A stretch of 9,741 bases of DNA from positions 1-9,741 of the forward strand of contig CALCQT010000589.1 of the NCBI GenBank assembly GCA_937894825.1. Reading direction: 5' to 3'. Shown here one piece after another: positions 5,442 through 9,741 of the stretch. The position numbers were made by a program, and so were the translations under genes. This stretch comes from an uncultured Anaerolineaceae bacterium. GTDB lineage: Bacteria > Chloroflexota > Anaerolineae > Anaerolineales > Anaerolineaceae. How positions within the stretch are numbered: position 1 is the stretch's first letter; each line of letters starts with the position of its first letter. Under the pieces are notes generated by a model. That model worked only from the letters and a program-made list of their open reading frames with translations, was not told where the DNA came from and did no database searches.

Positions 5442-8400
5442 TTACTCGTTTGGCAGCACAAACTTGTTGACGCTGGCGCCGGTGGTGTTGACGATCCAAA
5501 CCGCGCCGCTGTTGTCCACCGTGATTCCGGTCGGCATAGACGGTGTGTCGATATCGCCCCCGCCGCCGTTCCATGAACGGACCAATTTCCCGTCAAGCGC
5601 ATATTCCCATACCAGGTAACTCTCCGGATCGGTAATCAGGATATTCCCCTCTTTTGTAAAGGCCAGATACGGCTTGTTATCCAGCGATTGTGAATACCAG
5701 GCCTGCACATCGAAGGTATCGGTTACCCGGAAGGTCGCCGGATTGCTGCCGGAAACATCGAAGACCTGAACCCGCTGATTCCAGGTGTCGGCGATGGCCA
5801 GGCGGTCGTCACCGAAAAGTGCGATTCCGACCGGTTCGTCCAATTCACCTTCGCCCAAACCCGGCGTACCGAATTTCCCGATGAACAGGCCGTCTGCATT
5901 GTAGACCATGACGCGTTTATTCCCGGTGTCCGAGACGAAAACGCGCCCGGTGCTGTCTACCGCGACGGACCGCGGTCCATAGAAGGTTTTGTTCGGGTCA
6001 CTCGGGTCATTGGCGTACCATTCAGCCAAAAATTGTCCGTCGGCATCAAATTTCAGCATACGATGGTTCCAGGTATCCGCGACATAAACGCTGTTATCCG
6101 GCCCGACGGCAATGCCCCAGGGTTGGTTCAAGCCACTCTGTTCGCGGGCGTCCCACATGCCGAGCCAGGTCCCGTTTTCGTCGAAATACTGGACTCGATT
6201 GTTGTCGGTATCCAGTACATAAACCCGGCCGTTTTCAGCCACAGCGACGCCGCGCGGGGACCTGAATTGACCCGCTTCCGTACCGGCGCCGCCGATGGAA
6301 AGTACCGGGTTGAGCTCAACAAATTTTTCATCCTCAAACAGATCCTGGCTTTGAGCCTGATCCTGAATCACGCTGCTGAAATCGCCCAGCGACCACATTT
6401 TTTGCAGCAGATCCTTCTTTACATACATCACCATCCGGGCGGACGGTTCCCAGGTCTCCAGGGTAAGGTTGGTCTTCCCGGTTGCCTGGGCGTATTTTTT
6501 ATAATCCCGGTTCAGCCAGATATCGAAAATTCCGGCTCGCATCGCAGGGTTTGTCAAATCATTCAGGATACGCTCCGGTGTGAGATAGAAATAATCCTGG
6601 TTCGGCCACCAGAGGCGCATGGTTTCAAAGCGGTAATAGCCGGTCCGCACAATTGGCTCCAGCCGGCTGGTTTTGTCAACATTGGCAAGGATGATGTCAT
6701 AATCGCGCAAGGTCCGGGTCACCGTCTGGTCAAAGTCCAGTTTATTCGTATAATCGCGGAAATACCACCAGTATGGATAGCGCGCATCGTTATCGAAGGC
6801 CACTTTAATGGCCTTTCCCTCTCCGGTGCGGGCGGCGATCTCTTCAATCTGGCGCAGCGCGACTTTCGGTCCCGGGGCGGCGTGCGCGTAAACCAGATAT
6901 TCTTCAGCCGTATCGTATTTAATGAATGAAGACACATAAGCGGTTCTGGCTTGCAACGTACAGAGAACAGTTATAACCAGGAGCGTCAATGTCTTCAGAA
7001 TAGTCCTGGCCTGCCATTTTCTCCAGACCCGGATCAGGATGAAAAGCGAAATCAGGAAAACCACCGCGGCCAGGATGAACTGGTTGGTAACCTTCATCTG
7101 AGACAGCTCTTTACCGGAGAAAGGCAGGATCGGGCCGCTGAGCGGGGCCAAAAGCCCTTTCAGCGCGAAGCCGCCGGTGATCAACACCAGAATTCCAGTC
7201 AGCCCTTCCGACGAGAACAGTTTCCGCCAGGGAAAACCCTCCAGCAGATAACCAATTCCCCAGGCGGCTGAGAGGATCAACGGGATCGCAATGTGTACCG
7301 CCAGCCAGGGCATTTTCTCGCCCGCGATGGAATAGGCCACGAGCGCGCTGATGGACCAATAGAGGAACAGGAGCAGCGTAGGGAGTTTTCCATCTGTCCG
7401 GAAGACCGGCGCTTCTGATTCGGTGGATGACGCAGAAACGTTTTGATCTTCGGATGGCTCTGTCTCGACTTCGATGATGATTTCCTCTGCGAAATTTTCA
7501 TCATCCGCCGTGTTGAGGCTATCCGAAAATTCCGCCGGGGTGTCCGCAATCAGATCAAAAATAACCGGGGATTCCTGTTCTTCCGTTTCAGCAGCTGAAA
7601 GCCGGTCGGTGGGTTTTTGGAAAAAGCGCCGGCCGCGGGGGGCGAAAACGACCGCCAATACCGTTCCGGCCAGGGCTGCAAATTCATAAATCGGGATCAG
7701 GATCAAGCCGTAATAATAATAGGGTTGCCCGCCGCGCTGAACATCATGCTGGGAAAGCCAATACCCGAGGCTGCCGATGATGCCGGTGAAGAACCCCTGT
7801 CCGTTGGAGAAAAGCGTGGTGTAAAAGGTAATGAAGATCAGGTAAAAGATGGCGGCGGATTTAAGGTAGACTTCCCGATTCCACCAAATGCCGATCGCGA
7901 AAGAAATTACAAACAGAATGCCGAGCACAATACCGGTATGGGTCAACCCTGCGGAGGAGTAATCCAGTGGATCCCAGCCGATCAGTTGGATCGGGAATGC
8001 GGCCAGATGCGGCAAAACCAGCGCCCCGACAAAAACGATCAGATTGAACGAAGGCAATTGACGCAACGCGGTCCAGCCGGTTTTGACGAAGAGGAAAATC
8101 ACCGCCGCAATGGCGATGAATAGTCCTATACCGCCGATGACCAATCCTGTGAGTTGCAGTGAAGCAATCGCTGTTTCACCACTGCCGGCCAGCAGATAGC
8201 ATCCGGCGCCTGCCGCGAGGAGGAACAAGGCTGCCAGGATGAGCAGCAGTCCCTGCGAACGAATCTTTTGCCGGTTTTGCAGCACGTTCCACAGGTCGGC
8301 CAAAAAAAGAAATCCGCAGAAGAGCAGCAACTGGGCAACGTAGATGTAGGACACCTCTTTGGTGACGAACAGCATCACAATGGAAAGCGTCAGCAGGTAA

Positions 8401-8927
8401 AGTGAAAAATTGCTTCTTTTCTCAAAATATAGCAATACCGCATAGAGCATTACGACGGCAATCAGTTCGATGAACCCTTCGTTGCGGGTATAGCGCCCAT
8501 AAAACAGAAGCAGCGGGGAGATCAGACACAGGAAACCGCCCACCAGCGCGCCGATCCTGCCCAGATAGCGGCGGAAGGCAAAGAGTACGAAAATGACCGC
8601 TCCGACGCTGAACAGCGCGGCCGGGATCCGGGATGTAAAGTCGTTGTCACCGAACAGAAAGTAAGTGAGCGCGACGATATGGAACTGGAACGGGCCGTGT
8701 GTGACCGGATCATGCGCGTATCCTCCGCCTGTGTATAACCTGTATGAGGGGACGACGTGATTGACTTCATCATGCGACATCACCCGGTTGCCCAGGATCG
8801 CGAAACGGCTGAGAATCGCAAGAAGGATGATGAGTGCGATGATGAATTTCTCCCGGGTAAATCCGGGAAAGGCTTTCAAGAGTGGCCGATCCAGCCAGTC
8901 CGGCTGTTGTGTGCTTTGTTCTGACAT
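5442..8927 (-). CDS. GT-C superfamily membrane glycosyltransferase (TIGR03663/Agl23-like) fused to a C-terminal NHL beta-propeller
   Basis: This 1161-residue protein has three parts. Residues 1-662 are a polytopic GT-C glycosyltransferase with about 17 hydrophobic segments. The first loop carries the catalytic-type acidic pair in SHDEVNHV (D53, E54), followed by HDPVTHGPFQFH (72-83). Family-like motifs YWLSQHDVQRGGQPYYYY (389-406) and GEKMPWLAVHI (536-546) come later. Residues 431-513 form a long acidic loop after a basic RGRRFFQK, so probably cytosolic. Residues 663-870 form a soluble region with YPYWWYFRD (717-725). Residues about 873-1160 hold six NHL-like blades with recurring GIAV and VYVADTWNHR-type segments. 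Segment counting places the DE loop and the propeller outside. The donor is probably a polyprenyl-phosphate sugar; the acceptor is unknown. The start was set at ATG 8927; AAAGGG lies about 13 nt upstream, which is far. An upstream GTG at 8966 would add 13 unsupported residues. Confidence 0.88.
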   Translation of the reverse strand: MSEQSTQQPDWLDRPLLKAFPGFTREKFIIALIILLAILSRFAILGNRVMSHDEVNHVVPSYRLYTGGGYAHDPVTHGPFQFHIVALTYFLFGDNDFTSRIPAALFSVGAVIFVLFAFRRYLGRIGALVGGFLCLISPLLLFYGRYTRNEGFIELIAVVMLYAVLLYFEKRSNFSLYLLTLSIVMLFVTKEVSYIYVAQLLLFCGFLFLADLWNVLQNRQKIRSQGLLLILAALFLLAAGAGCYLLAGSGETAIASLQLTGLVIGGIGLFIAIAAVIFLFVKTGWTALRQLPSFNLIVFVGALVLPHLAAFPIQLIGWDPLDYSSAGLTHTGIVLGILFVISFAIGIWWNREVYLKSAAIFYLIFITFYTTLFSNGQGFFTGIIGSLGYWLSQHDVQRGGQPYYYYGLILIPIYEFAALAGTVLAVVFAPRGRRFFQKPTDRLSAAETEEQESPVIFDLIADTPAEFSDSLNTADDENFAEEIIIEVETEPSEDQNVSASSTESEAPVFRTDGKLPTLLLFLYWSISALVAYSIAGEKMPWLAVHIAIPLILSAAWGIGYLLEGFPWRKLFSSEGLTGILVLITGGFALKGLLAPLSGPILPFSGKELSQMKVTNQFILAAVVFLISLFILIRVWRKWQARTILKTLTLLVITVLCTLQARTAYVSSFIKYDTAEEYLVYAHAAPGPKVALRQIEEIAARTGEGKAIKVAFDNDARYPYWWYFRDYTNKLDFDQTVTRTLRDYDIILANVDKTSRLEPIVRTGYYRFETMRLWWPNQDYFYLTPERILNDLTNPAMRAGIFDIWLNRDYKKYAQATGKTNLTLETWEPSARMVMYVKKDLLQKMWSLGDFSSVIQDQAQSQDLFEDEKFVELNPVLSIGGAGTEAGQFRSPRGVAVAENGRVYVLDTDNNRVQYFDENGTWLGMWDAREQSGLNQPWGIAVGPDNSVYVADTWNHRMLKFDADGQFLAEWYANDPSDPNKTFYGPRSVAVDSTGRVFVSDTGNKRVMVYNADGLFIGKFGTPGLGEGELDEPVGIALFGDDRLAIADTWNQRVQVFDVSGSNPATFRVTDTFDVQAWYSQSLDNKPYLAFTKEGNILITDPESYLVWEYALDGKLVRSWNGGGGDIDTPSMPTGITVDNSGAVWIVNTTGASVNKFVLPNE

Positions 8928-9113
8928 AGATTCTAAAATACCCTTTGACGTGAGGTTGAAAACCACTACCGCGAGCGGTTTCGTGTTCTTAATGATTTTA
9001 CCTGATTCTCATGGGTTATGTTTTGTGCCATCACAATTCAGATTCGGAGGAAAATGGTGCGTGTGTCAAAAATCTGTTTTATGTGAACAAATGTGTCATC
9101 TCGACACCCATAT

Positions 9114-9139
9114 CAAAAAATGCTCAGACCGCTTTTTTG
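9114..9139. terminator. A-run/T-run hairpin downstream of the serine hydrolase gene
   Basis: CAAAAAA (9114-9120) pairs with TTTTTTG (9133-9139). Inside, GC (9122-9123) pairs with GC (9131-9132) around a 7-nt loop, with T9121 bulged. The shape is the same on both strands and ends in a T-run either way. It lies about 32 bp past the stop of the minus-strand serine hydrolase gene, as expected for its terminator. The GC core is only two pairs, so the stem is weak and the call tentative. The rest of the 8928-9170 spacer shows only a weak minus-strand TAAAAT (complement of 8995-9000) that might serve the glycosyltransferase gene. Confidence 0.33.
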
Positions 9140-9170
9140 TTCATTATCACGAATTGAAATCTCCGGATGA

Positions 9171-9741
9171 TTATCCTTCTCCCGGGTTGAAAAATTGGTA
9201 AACAGCGCGGGAGATCTGTGACGCCATCAGGTTGATGGGATCAAAAACCAATTGGCTGGGACTGTAAAAAAACATGGAAAATACATAGGTCGCTTCCGGC
9301 GAGTAGACGATCCCCGCGTCGCTGATATTGTGGATCAGTCCGTCCGCTTCCAGAATCCAACCATGTTTGTGCGCCACGCGTGTGGTCTCAGGGATACCCG
9401 CTTCCAGCAAAACGGCGGTCTTGTTGGCTGACAGCAAATCCAACATCGCAACACATTCGCTCTGTTTGATGGTGTCGCCGAAGACGGCGCGGAAGGTTCC
9501 GCCGTTATACGTTGCGCATTGATAAATATCGTCCAAAATTTGCGAGATTTCGGCGGTTGTCGTTTGGTTATAGGCATCCGGACGGGTGCTGATATCGGTC
9601 CGGGAATTTGCCGGTGTAGCATATCGTTGCAACAGAGGGGCGCCGGTATAGAAATACCCGCCCAGGAAGGTGTTCTGGTATCCCATTTTCCGCATATCTT
9701 CGGTGAACGCAACGGGTGCCAGCGCGCCGCCGATTGTTTCC
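9171..9741 (-). CDS. Beta-lactamase-fold serine hydrolase (class A-like/PBP-like), C-terminal part, 5' truncated by window edge
   Basis: The frame stays open on the minus strand from the window end (first complete codon 9738-9740) to TAA at 9171-9173, giving 189 residues. An internal Met at 9695 is not a credible start because matching sequence continues upstream. The fragment resembles the second half of class A beta-lactamase-like proteins: a helical segment TTAEISQILDDIYQCA (61-76), then VAHKHGW (122-128) at the place of the KTG triad, then DAGIVYSP (141-148) and YVFSMFFYSP (152-161) as the last strands, and a terminal helix. The SxxK and SxN motifs would lie outside the window. KHG replaces the usual KTG/KSG, and I see no Glu in the stretch that should hold the omega loop, so it may not be an efficient beta-lactamase. 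A peptidoglycan-related or unassigned hydrolase is equally possible. The full gene probably encodes an exported protein, but this cannot be seen. Confidence 0.78.
   Translation of the reverse strand, partial: ETIGGALAPVAFTEDMRKMGYQNTFLGGYFYTGAPLLQRYATPANSRTDISTRPDAYNQTTTAEISQILDDIYQCATYNGGTFRAVFGDTIKQSECVAMLDLLSANKTAVLLEAGIPETTRVAHKHGWILEADGLIHNISDAGIVYSPEATYVFSMFFYSPSQLVFDPINLMASQISRAVYQFFNPGEG

Noticed and set aside
6033..6929. A long + strand reading frame (298 residues) antisense to the NHL and soluble region of the glycosyltransferase.
   Set aside because: The minus-strand frame has clear domains, while this frame shows no family motif. It is a shadow of codon bias, as is the 168-residue frame at 7617-8123.
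8928..8966. A GTG start for the glycosyltransferase giving 13 extra residues.
   Set aside because: The added residues do not look like a family N-terminus and no ribosome-binding site precedes the GTG. ATG at 8927 gives a normal short cytosolic start before the first membrane segment.
8761..9201. A 146-residue + strand reading frame crossing the start of the glycosyltransferase gene and the spacer.
   Set aside because: Its first part is antisense to the glycosyltransferase, it overlaps the end of the serine hydrolase gene, and its composition is not protein-like.

Overview
The window looks like ordinary chromosomal DNA of a bacterium, most likely a member of the Chloroflexota (class Anaerolineae). 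This is inferred from gene content and was not tested by a search. The strongest pointer is a very long GT-C membrane glycosyltransferase of the TIGR03663/Agl23-like type that ends in an NHL beta-propeller. A serine hydrolase with a VAHKHGW-type motif points the same way. I see no insertion sequence, integrase, phage gene, CRISPR array, tRNA or rRNA.

Layout. (1) The left edge holds the 3' end of a ComM/YifB-type AAA+ gene (+). It is followed by a HhH-GPD DNA glycosylase of the endonuclease III superfamily (+) with a [4Fe-4S] cysteine cluster but Glu where the lyase Lys should be. (2) A 195-bp convergent spacer carries an 11-bp inverted repeat with an extra competing arm. It faces the 3' end of an exported M1-family zinc metallopeptidase (-). 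(3) A 146-bp divergent spacer holds recognisable promoter and ribosome-binding elements. It separates the peptidase from a two-gene + strand unit: a polytopic PAP2 lipid phosphatase overlapping by 8 bp a two-part GNAT acetyltransferase. (4) A 99-bp convergent spacer contains a perfect 19-bp inverted repeat with a 5-nt loop. Next is the 1161-residue GT-C/NHL fusion protein (-), which occupies more than a third of the window. (5) After a 243-bp spacer with a terminator-like hairpin comes the 3' part of a beta-lactamase-fold serine hydrolase (-), cut by the right edge.

Functional links. Three proteins act at or outside the membrane: the M1 peptidase is exported, PAP2 is an integral membrane phosphatase, and the GT-C protein should use a polyprenyl-phosphate-linked sugar with its catalytic loop and propeller outside. 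PAP2 could recycle polyprenyl (pyro)phosphate for such glycosylation, but nothing in the gene order proves it, since the two genes are convergent and not co-transcribed. ComM and the DNA glycosylase are both DNA-processing proteins, but a 93-bp gap separates them. I see no convincing new multi-gene system. The items most worth checking are the GT-C/NHL fusion, the insertion in the M1 peptidase, the active-site substitutions in the glycosylase and the serine hydrolase, and the two intergenic palindromes.
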